Notes: generated by a model from the letters alone, not told the origin. A DNA stretch of 64,000 nucleotides from Clavibacter michiganensis (GCF_021216655.1 NZ_CP080437.1:1-64000); one strand, 5' to 3'. Positions 9,233-19,230 are shown, numbered from the stretch's first letter. Program-made: numbers and translations.

Positions 9233-10426
9233 CTACGAACGCGCGCCCATGAGGTGCTCGAGCGCCAGCTGGTTGAGGCGGACGAAGCCGAAGCCCTTGG
9301 CGTCGAAGTACGACGGGGCGTCGAAGTCCTCGTAGGAGGAGCGGTCGGCGAGGATGTCGTCGTAGCTCTCGCCCTCGTTCAGCGTCGGCGTGTAGATCTC
9401 CTGGACCTTGGCGGCGGCGAGCGCCTCCTGGACCTCGGGGTCGGCGCGGAACGCCTGCGCGCGCTCCTTGAGGAGCAGGTACATGCGCATGTTCGCGGCC
9501 GCCGAGTCCCACACGCCCGTGATGTCCTCGGTGCGGCTGGGCTTGTAGTCGAAGTGACGCGGGCCGTCGTACGAGCGGCCGCCGCCCACGCCGCCGTTCT
9601 CCAGTAGGTCGACGAGCGAGAACGCGTTCTGCAGGTCGCCGTGGCCGAAGACGAGGTCCTGGTCGTACTTGATGCCGCGCTGGCCGTTGAGGTCGATGTG
9701 GAAGAGCTTGCCCTGGTACAGCGCCTGCATGATGCCGGCGGTGAAGTTGAGGCCCGCCATCTGCTCGTGGCCGACCTCGGGGTTGACGCCGACGAGCTCG
9801 GGGCGCTCGAGGGTCTCGATGAAGGCGAGCGCGTGGCCGAGGGTGGGCAGCAGGATGTCGCCGCGGGGCTCGTTGGGCTTCGGCTCGATCGCGAAGCGGA
9901 TGTCGTAGCCCTTGTCGGTGACGTAGTCGCCGAGCAGGTTGACGGCCTCGCGGTAGCGCTCGAGCGCGCCCCGGACGTCCTTGGCGGAGTCGTACTCGGC
10001 GCCCTCGCGGCCGCCCCACATCACGAACGTCTGCGCGCCGAGCTCGGCGGCGAGGTCGATGTTGCGGAGGACCTTGCGGATCGCGAACCGGCGGACGGCG
10101 CGGTCGTTGCTGGTGAAGCCGCCGTCCTTGAACACCGGCGCGGAGAAGAGGTTCGTGGTGACCATAGGGACGACGATGCCGGTGTCGCTGAGCGCGCCCT
10201 TGAGGCGGTCGATCTGCGTCTGGCGCTCGGCGTCGGTGGATCCGAACGCGAAGAGGTCGTCGTCGTGGAAGGTGAGGCCGTAGGCGCCCAGCTCCGAGAT
10301 GCGCTCGACGCCCTCGACCACGTCGAGGTCGGAGCGGGTCGGGCCGCCGAAGGGATCGGCCCCCGTGTAGCCGATGGTCCAGAGTCCGAACGAGAACTTG
10401 TCCTCGCGGGTGGGGGTGAGCGCCAT
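9233..10426 (-). CDS. xylA: Xylose isomerase
   Basis: A 397-residue TIM-barrel isomerase converting D-xylose to D-xylulose. It carries the metal-binding family signature [28 protein letters not shown], the HIDLNGQ block and the C-terminal [15 protein letters not shown]. The length is close to the actinobacterial (class I) enzymes of about 390 residues. The start ATG at 10426 is preceded by an AGGAGA site. No xylulokinase gene is adjacent. A near-perfect palindrome lies 29 bases upstream and may be the operator of a xylose regulator. Confidence 0.97.
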   Translation of the reverse strand: MALTPTREDKFSFGLWTIGYTGADPFGGPTRSDLDVVEGVERISELGAYGLTFHDDDLFAFGSTDAERQTQIDRLKGALSDTGIVVPMVTTNLFSAPVFKDGGFTSNDRAVRRFAIRKVLRNIDLAAELGAQTFVMWGGREGAEYDSAKDVRGALERYREAVNLLGDYVTDKGYDIRFAIEPKPNEPRGDILLPTLGHALAFIETLERPELVGVNPEVGHEQMAGLNFTAGIMQALYQGKLFHIDLNGQRGIKYDQDLVFGHGDLQNAFSLVDLLENGGVGGGRSYDGPRHFDYKPSRTEDITGVWDSAAANMRMYLLLKERAQAFRADPEVQEALAAAKVQEIYTPTLNEGESYDDILADRSSYEDFDAPSYFDAKGFGFVRLNQLALEHLMGARS

Positions 10427-10454
10427 GATGTCTCCTGTCAGCGTCGTCGGTGAT

Positions 10455-10470
10455 TTGTTGCTAGCTACAA
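10455..10470. promoter_or_regulatory. Palindrome upstream of xylA, possible XylR operator
   Basis: TTGTTGCTAGCTACAA is a 16-base inverted repeat with a single mismatched pair (positions 5 and 12). It lies 29 bases upstream of the xylA start, in the 202-base gap shared with the divergent beta-glucosidase gene. The TAGCTA core could also be part of a promoter. Assignment to a ROK-type XylR is inference. Confidence 0.45.
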
Positions 10471-10628
10471 CCTAACCGGAGCGAGGTCGCGGCACAACGC
10501 CGACACGGCGCCGGGGGGTCGGCTGGACGCGCAGTGGGCACCCCGGCAGGATGGCAGGAGGTCGTCGTCGACCGCGCGCACGCGCATCCGCCGGCCCGCC
10601 ATCGCCCCGACGGAGAGGTCCACCCGAC

Positions 10629-12131
10629 ATGACCGACGCATCGCCCGCCGCATCCGGACCTGACGTGGATCCCGCCGACGATCGGGGCGAGGGCCTCGAG
10701 TTCCCGCCCGGGTTCCTGTTCGGATCCGCCACCGCCGCGTATCAGATCGAGGGCGCGGTCGACGAGGGCGGGCGCGGCCCCTCCATCTGGGACACGTTCA
10801 GCCGCACGCCCGGGAAGGTCCTCGGCGGGGACACGGGCGACGTCGCCGACGACCACCACCACCGGCTCGACTCCGACCTCGACCTGATGCAGGCCCTCGG
10901 CCTGGAGGCGTACCGCTTCTCGATCGCGTGGCCGCGCATCCAGCCGACCGGGCGCGGGCCGGCGAACGCGGAGGGCCTGGCGTTCTACGGGCGGCTGGTC
11001 GACGGGCTCGTGGCGCGGGGGATCACGCCCATCGCGACGCTCTACCACTGGGACCTCCCGCAGGCGCTCGAGGACGAGGGCGGCTGGGCGAGCCGCGACA
11101 CCGCGTACGCGTTCGCCGACTACGCGCGGATCATGGGCGAGGCGCTCGGCGACCGCGTCGGCACCTGGACCACGCTCAACGAGCCGTGGTGCTCGGCGTA
11201 CCTCGGCTACGCGGCCGGGGTGCACGCGCCCGGCCGCACGGACGCCGAGGACTCGTTCCGGGCGGTGCACCACCTCAACCTCGCGCACGGCCTCGCGGTC
11301 GCCGCGCTCCGGGAGGTCGTGCCGGCCGACGCGCGCTTCTCCATCACGCTGAACCTGCACGTGATCCGAGGCGAGGGCGACACGGGACCCGAGGCCGTGC
11401 GCCGCGTCGGCGGCGTCGGCAACCGCGTGTTCCTCGATCCGCTGCTGCACGGCCGCTACCCGGCCGACGTGCTCGAGGACACCGCCGGGATCACGGACTG
11501 GTCGTTCGTGCTGCCAGGGGACACCGAGCTCATCCGCCAGCCGTTGCACCTGCTGGGCGTCAACTACTACAACACCAGCCGGGTGCGGATGCGGGACGGC
11601 TCAGTCGCGGGCGGCGGCACCTCCATCCACGGCGACGTCGCCGCGAACCCGTTCCCCGGCACCGACGACGTGGAGTTCCTCGAGCAGCCGGGCCCGTACA
11701 CGGCGATGGGCTGGAACATCGAGCCCCAGGGGCTGGAGGACCTGCTCGTGTCGCTGCACGACGAGTTCCCGGACCTGCCGCTCATGGTGACGGAGAACGG
11801 CGCCGCGTTCGACGACGAGGTGACCGTGGAGGACGGCGTGCGCGCGGTCCACGACCCCGAGCGCATCGACTACCTGTCGCGCCACTTCGCCGCGGCCCAC
11901 CGCGCGATCGAGCGCGGCGTCGACCTCCGCGGCTACCAGGTGTGGTCGCTCCTCGACAACTTCGAGTGGGCCTACGGGTACTCGAAGCGCTTCGGCATCG
12001 TGCACGTCGACTACGCCACGCAGGAGCGGACGCCGAAGGACAGCGCGCTCTGGTACGCGCGGCTCATCGCCGACCGCGCCATCCCGCCGGTCGACGCGCG
12101 ACCCGAGCGCCACGTGCGCCCCCGGGCGTGA
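10629..12131 (+). CDS. GH1 family beta-glucosidase
   Basis: A 500-residue glycoside hydrolase family 1 enzyme that releases glucose (or galactose) from beta-glucosides such as cellobiose. The family N-terminal block is [19 protein letters not shown]. The acid/base Glu lies in TLNEPWC and the nucleophile Glu in VTENGAAF. The C-terminal [24 protein letters not shown] block is present. There is no signal peptide, so it acts in the cytoplasm on imported sugars. ATG at 10629 has GGAGAGGT upstream; the open frame from 10551 is not needed. GTGA overlap links it to the next gene. Confidence 0.95.
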   Translation: MTDASPAASGPDVDPADDRGEGLEFPPGFLFGSATAAYQIEGAVDEGGRGPSIWDTFSRTPGKVLGGDTGDVADDHHHRLDSDLDLMQALGLEAYRFSIAWPRIQPTGRGPANAEGLAFYGRLVDGLVARGITPIATLYHWDLPQALEDEGGWASRDTAYAFADYARIMGEALGDRVGTWTTLNEPWCSAYLGYAAGVHAPGRTDAEDSFRAVHHLNLAHGLAVAALREVVPADARFSITLNLHVIRGEGDTGPEAVRRVGGVGNRVFLDPLLHGRYPADVLEDTAGITDWSFVLPGDTELIRQPLHLLGVNYYNTSRVRMRDGSVAGGGTSIHGDVAANPFPGTDDVEFLEQPGPYTAMGWNIEPQGLEDLLVSLHDEFPDLPLMVTENGAAFDDEVTVEDGVRAVHDPERIDYLSRHFAAAHRAIERGVDLRGYQVWSLLDNFEWAYGYSKRFGIVHVDYATQERTPKDSALWYARLIADRAIPPVDARPERHVRPRA

Positions 12132-12694
12132 GTGGACCCCCGCCCGGCACCGACGAGCGTGCGGTGCTCGCGGACGGCGTCGTGATGCGGCCCGCGCGGA
12201 TCACCGACGCCGCCGCGCTCGCCGCGGCGTATCGCGAGAACCGGGAGCACCTCCGGCCGTTCGAGCCCGCGCGCACCGACGCCTTCTTCACGTCGGCGGG
12301 CCAGCGGGCGCAGCTCGCCGGGCGCATCGCGGAGCGAGCGGCCGGATCCGGCCTGCCGTACCTCATCGTCGAGGGCGACCGCATCATCGGCCGCTGCGAC
12401 CTCTTCGCGGTGAAGCGCGGCGCGGCGCAGAGCGCGAGCCTCGGCTACTGGATCGACCGCGGGCGCCAGGGCGCCGGCCTCGCGACGGCGGCGGCCCGGG
12501 AGGCGGTCCGCATCGCGCGCGCCGCCGGGCTGCACCGGCTGGAGGCGTCGACGCTGGTGGGGAACGGCGGATCCGAGGAGGTGCTCATGCGCGCCGGGTT
12601 CGACGCCATCGGGATCGCGCCGGCGTACCTGCGGATCGACGGCGCCTGGAGCGACCACACGCTGTGGCAGCGCGTGGTCGACGGCGCGCGCTGA
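12128..12694 (+). CDS. GNAT family N-acetyltransferase (RimJ-like)
   Basis: A 188-residue acyl-CoA N-acyltransferase resembling ribosomal-protein alanine acetyltransferases. It has [14 protein letters not shown] at the N-terminus and the acetyl-CoA loop region [19 protein letters not shown]. The C-terminal [24 protein letters not shown] block is the GNAT motif B region. The start is the GTG overlapping the beta-glucosidase stop as GTGA, so the two are co-translated. The substrate is unknown. Confidence 0.85.
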   Translation: MSGPPPGTDERAVLADGVVMRPARITDAAALAAAYRENREHLRPFEPARTDAFFTSAGQRAQLAGRIAERAAGSGLPYLIVEGDRIIGRCDLFAVKRGAAQSASLGYWIDRGRQGAGLATAAAREAVRIARAAGLHRLEASTLVGNGGSEEVLMRAGFDAIGIAPAYLRIDGAWSDHTLWQRVVDGAR

Positions 12695-12724
12695 CGGCCG
12701 CCGCGCGGCGCGGCCGGCGTGCGC

Positions 12725-13162
12725 TCAGGCGTCGAGGAGCAGCTCGGTCATGCTGCGCAGGCGCGCCTGCGCGGTCGAGTCGGCCCCGCTGCGGTGGACG
12801 ACGTCGTCGTGCACCTGCTCGGCGACCCGCAGGAGGTCGGGCAGGATCCCGCGCCCGCGCTCGGTGAGGGCGATGAGGAGGCGGCGCTCGTCGGCCAGGT
12901 CGCGCTGGCGCGTGATGTAGCCGAGGAGCTCGAGGCGCTTGAACAGCGGGGACAGCGTGCCCGGCGTGAGCTGGACGGCATCGCTCAGATCGCCCGCGCG
13001 ACGCGGGTCGTGCTCGTGCAGGGCGAGCATGACGAGGTACTGCGGGTGCGTGAGGTGGTAGGGCTTGAGCAACGGCCTGTAGAGCGAGATCACCGCTCGG
13101 GATGCGGCGGCGAGCAGCAGTCCCATGTCGCGGTCGAGCAGAGCTCCGTCGTGGTCCGTCAT
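12725..13162 (-). CDS. MarR-family transcriptional regulator
   Basis: A 145-residue winged-helix repressor. Helices around YHLTHPQYLVMLAL, then SDAVQLTPGTLSPLFKRLELLGYITRQRD (recognition helix) and the wing DERRLLIALTERGR are typical of the MarR/OhrR fold. There is no cysteine, so peroxide sensing like OhrR is unlikely. ATG at 13162 has a strong AGGAGG site upstream. It ends convergently with the GNAT gene. The target is unknown; the next minus-strand gene upstream is a small hypothetical. Confidence 0.9.
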   Translation of the reverse strand: MTDHDGALLDRDMGLLLAAASRAVISLYRPLLKPYHLTHPQYLVMLALHEHDPRRAGDLSDAVQLTPGTLSPLFKRLELLGYITRQRDLADERRLLIALTERGRGILPDLLRVAEQVHDDVVHRSGADSTAQARLRSMTELLLDA

Positions 13163-13286
13163 GTGTCCTCCTGGCCGTCCGCGGGACGCGTCCCCCGACG
13201 GCCTGATCCCTTCGGACGCTACTCCCGAGACCGAGCAGCGGCGCGACCCGGGTCCGCACGCACAGGGCGCGCGGAGGCGTGCGTCA

Positions 13287-13622
13287 TCACTCGGTCGTGG
13301 GCGGCATCCACCCCTGCTCCATCTGGTGGCGGCGCACCTCGGCGACGGCGCGGTCGGCGTCGACCGGCACCGCGTCCCAGATGATGCCGGAGCCGTCGAG
13401 CCAGCCCAGCGCGAGCATGGCGTCGGCCAGGTCCTCCACGAACATCGCCACCGTCGTGCCGTGGGAGCGGATGAGGTCGCCGTGCAGGCTCCAGCCGAAG
13501 TAGGCGGACAGGTACCTGGCCTGCTCGGAGTGGCTGCGCTGCAGGTGCCGGTTCAGCCGCTCGGTGGATCCGCCCGAGGCCTGGACCTCGTCCTGCAACT
13601 CGTCGCCGTGCTCGTCCGACAT
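13287..13622 (-). CDS. Hypothetical protein, 111 residues
   Basis: A soluble, acidic protein with no signal peptide or membrane segment. The N-terminal part (to about residue 35) is charged and Gln/Ser-rich. The rest (YLSAYFGWSLHGDLIRSHG, then AMLALGWLDGSGIIWDAVP) looks like a compact helical domain. I do not recognise the family. It lies on the same strand as MarR and LysR, with gaps of about 125 bases on both sides, so it is probably transcribed on its own. Confidence 0.65.
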   Translation of the reverse strand: MSDEHGDELQDEVQASGGSTERLNRHLQRSHSEQARYLSAYFGWSLHGDLIRSHGTTVAMFVEDLADAMLALGWLDGSGIIWDAVPVDADRAVAEVRRHQMEQGWMPPTTE

Positions 13623-13750
13623 GCGTCACCGTTCCTCCGCGTCAGGGTGCCCGCGGTGGACACCGGAGGCAGACCCGTCAGACATTACGGAGGACCTCCG
13701 ACGTTCCGCCAGGGACGGCTCGCGCGCGGGGCCGTGGGCGGGGAGGACGC

Positions 13751-14707
13751 TCACGCCCGGCGGAGCTCCCAGTCGCCGACGCGCAGCCGGACGAGCGCCG
13801 CGACGGCGGCGTGCACGGCGGGGGAGGCGGATCCGCCCGGCGCCGTGACGACGTGGACCACGCGCTCGCCGACGCCGGAGATCCGCCGGCGGACGACGCC
13901 GCGGGGGAGGGGCGCTGTCGCGAGGGCGAGCGATGGCAGGAGCGCGACCCCGAGCCCCGCCTGGACCATCCCGACGGCGGCGGCCACGTTGTCCGTCTCG
14001 AAGGACGTCGCCGGCGCGAAGCCGCTGCGGGCGCACGCGCTCACGAGGTGGCGGCGGCAGCGCACGCAGCCGGCGATCCACCTGTCGGCGGCGAGGTCGT
14101 GGAGCGCGAGCGGGCCGCGGTGCCGCAGCGCCCGCGACTCCGGCAGCACGGCCCACAGCGTCTCTCGCCAGAGCGGCCGGGACTCGAGGCCGTCGAGGGA
14201 GCGCGCGCCCGGATCGTCGGGGTCGTCCGGGTAGGCGAAGGTGACGGCGACGTCGGCCTCGCGGGCGCGGACCGCCGCGACGGCCTCGGGTGGCTCGGCC
14301 TCGAGGTACCCGAATCCGAGGCCCGGATGCGCCGCCGCGAGGCCGCCGAGGAGCCGGGGCACGACCGTCGACGACGCGGACGGGAACGCGGCGACGCGCA
14401 CGGTCCCGGCGCGGAGGCCGCGCAGGTCGTCGAGCTCGTCGGCGGCCTGGTCGATGGCGTGCACCACGGTCTCGGCGTGCCTCGCCAGGACGCGGCCGGC
14501 CTCCGTGAGGACGACGCCGCGACCTGCGCGCGCGGTGACGGGCACCCCGATGCGGGCCTCGAGGCGCCGGAGCGTCTGCGAGAGGGCCGGCTGGCTGACG
14601 CCGAGGGAGGCCGCCGCCGCGGTGATCGAGCCGCGCACCGCGAGGGCGTGCACGGCGGCGAGCGCCGCAGAGTCGAGGTCGCGCGCGGTCGGGGGAGCGT
14701 CGGTCAT
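13751..14707 (-). CDS. LysR-family transcriptional regulator
   Basis: A 318-residue LysR protein. The N-terminal winged HTH has HALAVRGSITAAAASLGVSQ, then PALSQTLRRLEARIGVPV. The substrate-binding part has VRVAAFPSASSTVVPRLL and the late AVGMVQAGLGVALLPSLAL block. CVRCRRHL near residue 200 gives two close cysteines, which might allow redox or metal sensing (speculative). ATG at 14707 is chosen because the LysR fold starts right after it. It is divergent from the aminotransferase gene by 81 bases, the usual place of a LysR target. Confidence 0.92.
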   Translation of the reverse strand: MTDAPPTARDLDSAALAAVHALAVRGSITAAAASLGVSQPALSQTLRRLEARIGVPVTARAGRGVVLTEAGRVLARHAETVVHAIDQAADELDDLRGLRAGTVRVAAFPSASSTVVPRLLGGLAAAHPGLGFGYLEAEPPEAVAAVRAREADVAVTFAYPDDPDDPGARSLDGLESRPLWRETLWAVLPESRALRHRGPLALHDLAADRWIAGCVRCRRHLVSACARSGFAPATSFETDNVAAAVGMVQAGLGVALLPSLALATAPLPRGVVRRRISGVGERVVHVVTAPGGSASPAVHAAVAALVRLRVGDWELRRA

Positions 14708-14788
14708 GCGCGGAGCATAACGCGCACTTATGGGATGCATGCTCGGAGAGGTCTTGCTCGATGGATCGGGCGACGTCACGCTAGACGC

Positions 14789-15844
14789 ATGACGACCGCG
14801 CCCCTGCCCGCCGACCTGCGCGACCTCTTCGAGGCCGGGCCCGGCTACCTCTCCGCCTGCACCATGGGCCTGCCCACGCGCGCCACGGTCGAGCGCCTGC
14901 GGGCCGACCTCGCGACGTGGTCGGCCGGCGGATCCACCGCGCACGGCTACGGCGGCGTCGTCGAGGGCGTGCGCGCGTCGTACGCGTCGCTCGTGGGGGT
15001 GCCCGTGGGATCCGTCGCCGTGGGCTCGCAGACGGCCTCCTTCGTGAGCGTGCTCGCCGCCGCCGTGCCCGCGGGTGCCGAGGTGCTGTGCGTGACGGGC
15101 GACTTCAGCTCGCTCACGTACCCGTTCGTCGTGGCGGAGGCGCGCGGCGTCGTCGTGCGGCACGTGCCGCTCGAGGAGCTCGCGGCCGAGATCGGCCCGC
15201 AGACGCACCTCGTCGCGTTCTCCCTCGTGCAGTCCGCCGACGGCCGGGTCGCCGACGTCGCCGCGATCCGGGAGGCCGCGCGGATCCACGACGCCTTCAC
15301 GCTCTGCGACACCACGCAGGCGGCGGGCGCCATGCCGATCGACGCGAGCCTGTTCGACGCGACCGCCTGCCACGCGTACAAGTGGCTCTGCGCCCCGCGC
15401 GGCGCGGCCTTCCTCACGCTGTCCGACCGCTACCGCCGGACCCTCGTCCCCGTGCAGGCGAACTGGTACGCGGGAGCCGACGTGTGGGCGTCCTGCTACG
15501 GGCCCGCGATGGCGCTCGCCGAGGACGCGCGCGCGTTCGACGTGTCGCCCGCGTTCGGAGCGTGGGTGGGCGCGGCTCCGGCGATCGCGCTCTTCGCCCG
15601 CCTCGACCTCGACGCCGTGCACCGCAGGAACGTCGAGCTCGGCGACCTCGTGAGCACGGGCCTCGGCATCGAGCCGCGCGGGCAGGCCATCGTCACCTGG
15701 CCGGACGCGGACGGCGCCGACCTCGCCTCCCTCGGAGCGGCGGGGATCGTCGCCTCGGGACGCGCCGGCCGCGCGCGCATCGCCTTCCACCTCTGGAACG
15801 ACGAGGACGACGTGGAGCGGGTCGTCCGCGCGCTCCGGCGCTGA
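14789..15844 (+). CDS. Aminotransferase class V-fold PLP-dependent enzyme
   Basis: A 351-residue protein of the cysteine desulfurase/kynureninase-like (class V) fold. The PLP-binding Asp is in FTLCDTTQAAGAMPID and the Schiff-base Lys is in ACHAYKWLCAPRGAAFL. GSQTASFVSVLAAAVP supplies the phosphate-binding Ser/Thr. The family includes cysteine desulfurases and isopenicillin-N-epimerase-like enzymes, so the reaction cannot be fixed from sequence. The ATG at 14789 has no good ribosome-binding site. It is divergent from and probably controlled by the LysR gene. Confidence 0.85.
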   Translation: MTTAPLPADLRDLFEAGPGYLSACTMGLPTRATVERLRADLATWSAGGSTAHGYGGVVEGVRASYASLVGVPVGSVAVGSQTASFVSVLAAAVPAGAEVLCVTGDFSSLTYPFVVAEARGVVVRHVPLEELAAEIGPQTHLVAFSLVQSADGRVADVAAIREAARIHDAFTLCDTTQAAGAMPIDASLFDATACHAYKWLCAPRGAAFLTLSDRYRRTLVPVQANWYAGADVWASCYGPAMALAEDARAFDVSPAFGAWVGAAPAIALFARLDLDAVHRRNVELGDLVSTGLGIEPRGQAIVTWPDADGADLASLGAAGIVASGRAGRARIAFHLWNDEDDVERVVRALRR

Positions 15845-15861
15845 GGGGCGGCCGCGCGGCG

Positions 15862-15879
15862 ATTCCCTGGGCTGGGAAT
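15862..15879. repeat. Inverted repeat upstream of the MFS transporter
   Basis: ATTCCC-N6-GGGAAT, an 18-base perfect inverted repeat in an AT-richer patch, lies 18 bases after the aminotransferase stop and 97 bases before the transporter start. It is too short for a terminator and may be an operator. Low certainty. Confidence 0.35.
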
Positions 15880-15975
15880 AAGCCGGGCGCGCGCCAGTTG
15901 GACATCGAGGCGGTGCACGCGCACGCCCTCCGTCCTCCGGCGCCCCGCGCCCCCCTCATCCCGAAGGAACGCTCC

Positions 15976-17211
15976 GTGTCGTCTGCCGTCCTCCACCCCG
16001 GCGACGCGCTCTCCCGCCGGGAGCGCATCGTCTACATCATCGTGCTGGGCGCCCTCGTCGGCCTCGGGCCGTTCACGATCGATCTCTACCTGCCGGCCTT
16101 CCCGGTGATCAAGGACCAGTTCGGCGTCTCGGACGCGGCCGTCCAGCTGACCCTGACGGGCACGACCATCGGGTTCGCCCTCGGCCAGCTCGTGGTCGGC
16201 CCGTGGAGCGACCGGGTCGGACGCCGGCTGCCGCTCATCGTCGCCACGAGCCTGCACATCCTCGCGTCGCTCGGCGCCGCCCTCGCGCCCGACGTCACCG
16301 TGCTGCTCGTCTTCCGCATCCTCCAGGGCGCGGGTGCCGCGGGCGGCGCGGTCGTCGCCATGGCGATGGTGCGCGACCTGTTCGGCGGCCGCCCGCTCGT
16401 GCGGATGCTCTCGCGCCTCGCGCTCGTGACGGGGCTCGCGCCGATCCTCGCGCCCGTCATCGGCTCGCAGCTGCTGCGCTTCGTCGACTGGCGCGGCGTG
16501 TTCTACGCGCTCACCGCCTACGCGATCCTCGTCGTGATCGCCGTCACCTTCTTCATCGTCGAGACGCTGCCGAAGGACCGGGTGCGCGTCGAGGAGAAGG
16601 GGACGCTCCTCCGCCGCTACCGCTCGGTGCTCGGGGACCGCGTGTTCGTCGGCGTCGCCCTCATCGGCGGGATGCAGTTCGCGGGGCTGTTCTCCTACCT
16701 CTCCAGCTCGTCGTTCCTGTTCCAGGACGTGTACGGGTTCGACGCGCAGCAGTTCGGGATCCTGTTCGGGATCAACTCGCTCGGGGTCGTGATCGGCAAC
16801 CAGATCGCCGCGAGGCTCACGAAGGTCATCGGGCCGCAGTGGATCCTCGCGGGCGTCGTCACCGTGCAGTTCCTGTCGTCGGCGACGATCGTGCTGCTCG
16901 GGACGTTCACTGACGCGGGGCTGCTGGGCACCCTGATCCCGCTGTTCTTCTTCATCCTCGCGTGCGGCTTCGGCTTCCCCTGCGTGCAGGTGCTCGGGCT
17001 CGTCAACCACGGGCACGAGGCCGGCACGGCGGCGTCGCTGCTCGGCGCCGTGAACTTCGGGCTGGCGGGCGCGATCTCGCCCATCGTCGGCCTGATCGGC
17101 ATCACCTCGGGCGTGCCGATGGCGGCCGTCATGGGCGCGTGCGCGGTCGTGTCGATCCTCTCGATGTGGCTCATCGTCCAGCCGCGGACGGTGCCGGCCC
17201 TCACGAACTGA
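15976..17211 (+). CDS. MFS drug-efflux transporter, Bcr/CflA family
   Basis: A 411-residue protein with twelve hydrophobic segments. The first helix region FTIDLYLPAFPVIKDQF and motif A GPWSDRVGRRLPLI (loop 2-3) are those of the Bcr/CflA drug:H+ antiporters. RILQGAGAAGGAVVAMAMVRDLF (helix 4) is also typical of that branch. GTG at 15976 follows GAAGGA with an 8-base gap. It stands alone between the aminotransferase gene and a membrane acyltransferase-like gene. The exported compound is unknown. Confidence 0.92.
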   Translation: MSSAVLHPGDALSRRERIVYIIVLGALVGLGPFTIDLYLPAFPVIKDQFGVSDAAVQLTLTGTTIGFALGQLVVGPWSDRVGRRLPLIVATSLHILASLGAALAPDVTVLLVFRILQGAGAAGGAVVAMAMVRDLFGGRPLVRMLSRLALVTGLAPILAPVIGSQLLRFVDWRGVFYALTAYAILVVIAVTFFIVETLPKDRVRVEEKGTLLRRYRSVLGDRVFVGVALIGGMQFAGLFSYLSSSSFLFQDVYGFDAQQFGILFGINSLGVVIGNQIAARLTKVIGPQWILAGVVTVQFLSSATIVLLGTFTDAGLLGTLIPLFFFILACGFGFPCVQVLGLVNHGHEAGTAASLLGAVNFGLAGAISPIVGLIGITSGVPMAAVMGACAVVSILSMWLIVQPRTVPALTN

Positions 17212-17251
17212 CGGCCGTCGACGGCCCGCGGCCGCTGGGTAGGGTGAGGCC

Positions 17252-18346
17252 ATGAGCCCCGCCCGCGACCCGGCCCGCCTGCGGGGGATCGACGCCGCAC
17301 GCGGCCTCGCGGTCCTCGGGATGATGGCGGCGCACGTCGCCGTGCCGCGGACCCTCGAGCTCGACGAGCCGGCGACCTGGCTCGCCATCACGGACGGCCG
17401 CTCCTCCATCCTCTTCGCGACGCTCGCGGGCCTGTCCATCGCCCTCATGTCGGGGCGCGAGCGGCCGGTGGACGGGAGCGACCTCGCGCGGGCGCGACTC
17501 CGGATCCTCGTGCGCGCCGCGTGCCTGTTCCTCCTCGGCGGGCTGCTGGCGTCGCTGCAGACGTACGTCGCCGTGATCCTCGAGGTCTACGCCGTGCTGT
17601 TCGTCGCCGTGCTGCCGCTGCTGCGCTGGCGGGCGTCGCGGCTGCTGGCGCTCGCCGCGGTCGCCGCCGTCGCGCTGCCGGTCGCGACCACCGCGCTCGC
17701 CATCCACTTCGACGGCGCGCTGATGCGGCCGGATCCGTTCGTGGTGCTCGTCGTCACGGGCCACTACCCGGCGCTCACCTGGGTGGTGTTCGCGATCGCG
17801 GGCCTCGGGATCGGCCGCCTCGCGCTCGGCTCGGCGCGCGTGCAGCTGCTGCTCGTGACCGTCGGCGCCGGGCTCGCCGTGCTCGCGTACGGCGGCTCGG
17901 CGCTCGTCGAGGCCGCGCTGCCCGCGCCGCCGCCGGGGTGGGAGTTCATCCTCTCGACGATGCCGCACGAGGGCTCGCCGTTCGAGGTCGTGGGATCCGG
18001 CGGGTTCGCCATCGCCGTGATCGGCCTGTGCCTGCGCATCGCCGCGCTGCTCCCGGTCGTGCTCGTGCCGCTCGAGGCGGTGGGGCAGCTCGCCCTCACC
18101 GTGTACGCGGTGCACATCGTGGTCATCGACCTCGTCGCGCCCGAGGGCGACCTCATCGCGGACGACGGCGCGTACCTGGCGTTCGTCGTCGTGACCCTCG
18201 TGCTCTGCCTGCTCTGGACGCGGACCATCGGGCGCGGGCCGTTCGAGCGCGCACTGGGCGCGGTCGCGGGGCGCGCGTCCGGCCCCGCGCCGCGCCGGAC
18301 GGGGCAGCGCGGGACGGGGGAGCGCGAGCCGGAGGGCGTCCGCTAG
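17252..18346 (+). CDS. Multi-pass membrane protein, DUF418/heparan-acetyltransferase-like
   Basis: A 364-residue membrane protein with about ten helices. The N-terminal block LRGIDAARGLAVLGMMAAHV is the signature shared by DUF418/DUF1624 and heparan-alpha-glucosaminide N-acetyltransferase-like proteins, which move acyl groups across the membrane. HYPALTWVVFAIAGLGIGRL and the late LALTVYAVHIVVIDL are also typical. Start: ATG at 17252, six bases after TAGGGT, so probably leaderless. Its stop overlaps the convergent kinase gene by four bases. The substrate is unknown. Confidence 0.82.
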   Translation: MSPARDPARLRGIDAARGLAVLGMMAAHVAVPRTLELDEPATWLAITDGRSSILFATLAGLSIALMSGRERPVDGSDLARARLRILVRAACLFLLGGLLASLQTYVAVILEVYAVLFVAVLPLLRWRASRLLALAAVAAVALPVATTALAIHFDGALMRPDPFVVLVVTGHYPALTWVVFAIAGLGIGRLALGSARVQLLLVTVGAGLAVLAYGGSALVEAALPAPPPGWEFILSTMPHEGSPFEVVGSGGFAIAVIGLCLRIAALLPVVLVPLEAVGQLALTVYAVHIVVIDLVAPEGDLIADDGAYLAFVVVTLVLCLLWTRTIGRGPFERALGAVAGRASGPAPRRTGQRGTGEREPEGVR

Positions 18347-19230
18347 AGCGGCTGGCCGGATCCCACGCGGGCGTCGCGCGCGGCGGCCCCGAGCCGGCCG
18401 AGCGCCTCCACCCGGGGCAGGCTCGCGGCGTCGTCCACGTCCCACGCCGCGGACAGCGCGCACCACGCCTCCGTCCACGCGAGCACGGCGTCGAGGTCGG
18501 TGCCCGTCTCCTCGGCGACCACGCGCGCGCGGCGGGCCAGGCGTCCGGGGCGCAGCGCGATCGCGGGGGTGGGGTTCGCGAGCACGTTCGCGGTGTCGAA
18601 GCCGGGGTCGCCGACGAGGGCCTTCGGGTCGATGGCGCGCCAGGCGTCGTCGTCGCCGTCGAGGCCGCCGCCGTCGTCGAAGCGCAGGACGTTGCCGTGG
18701 TGGACGTCGCCGTGCAGCACGACGCCCGGCGCGGATCCGGCGAGCAGCTCGCGGGCGACGCCGGCGCCGCGGTCCAGCGAGCGGGGGAGCGGGCGCGCGG
18801 GCTCGACCAGCTCGCGGAACCAGACGGCCAGCGGCACGGCCTCGGCGACCGTCGGCGCGTCCAGCGGGACCAGGTGCAGCCGGCCGGCGGCACGGGCGAG
18901 GATCCGCGTGGCCCGGTCGTCGCGCGCGTCCGCCTCCGGCCCGTCGGTCGAGGCCTCCCGCACGAGGATGCCCGGGTCGCCGGCGCGCGCCATGAGCACG
19001 GTGCCGTCCGCGTCCGACGCGAGCACGGGCGCGGCACCGCGGCCGGCCCAGGCGGCCATGAGCCGCCCGCCGCGCCGCTCCTCCTCCACGATCGGCACCT
19101 TGAGCATAAGCCGCGCCCCGTCGCGGCGCACCGGGGCGAGCACGCTGCTGGCGGTGCGCGTGGCCGCGCCGTCCGGATCCAGCCGCCAGCGCGCGAGCAG
19201 GGGCCCGAGCGCGGCGGCCGCGTCCGTCAC
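18343..19230 (-). CDS. Aminoglycoside/hydroxyurea-type kinase, APH(6)-like
   Basis: A 295-residue protein of the APH fold, closest by motif to the streptomycin 6-phosphotransferase/hydroxyurea kinase family. VVLHGDVHHGNVLR holds the catalytic Asp and metal-binding Asn. AIDPKALVGDPGFDTANVL is the family's DFG-like block. GTG at 19230 overlaps the stop of the preceding membrane-protein gene (ATP-binding part follows), so translation is coupled. Members often are housekeeping kinases of unknown substrate, so resistance should not be assumed. Confidence 0.8.
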   Translation of the reverse strand: MTDAAAALGPLLARWRLDPDGAATRTASSVLAPVRRDGARLMLKVPIVEEERRGGRLMAAWAGRGAAPVLASDADGTVLMARAGDPGILVREASTDGPEADARDDRATRILARAAGRLHLVPLDAPTVAEAVPLAVWFRELVEPARPLPRSLDRGAGVARELLAGSAPGVVLHGDVHHGNVLRFDDGGGLDGDDDAWRAIDPKALVGDPGFDTANVLANPTPAIALRPGRLARRARVVAEETGTDLDAVLAWTEAWCALSAAWDVDDAASLPRVEALGRLGAAARDARVGSGQPL

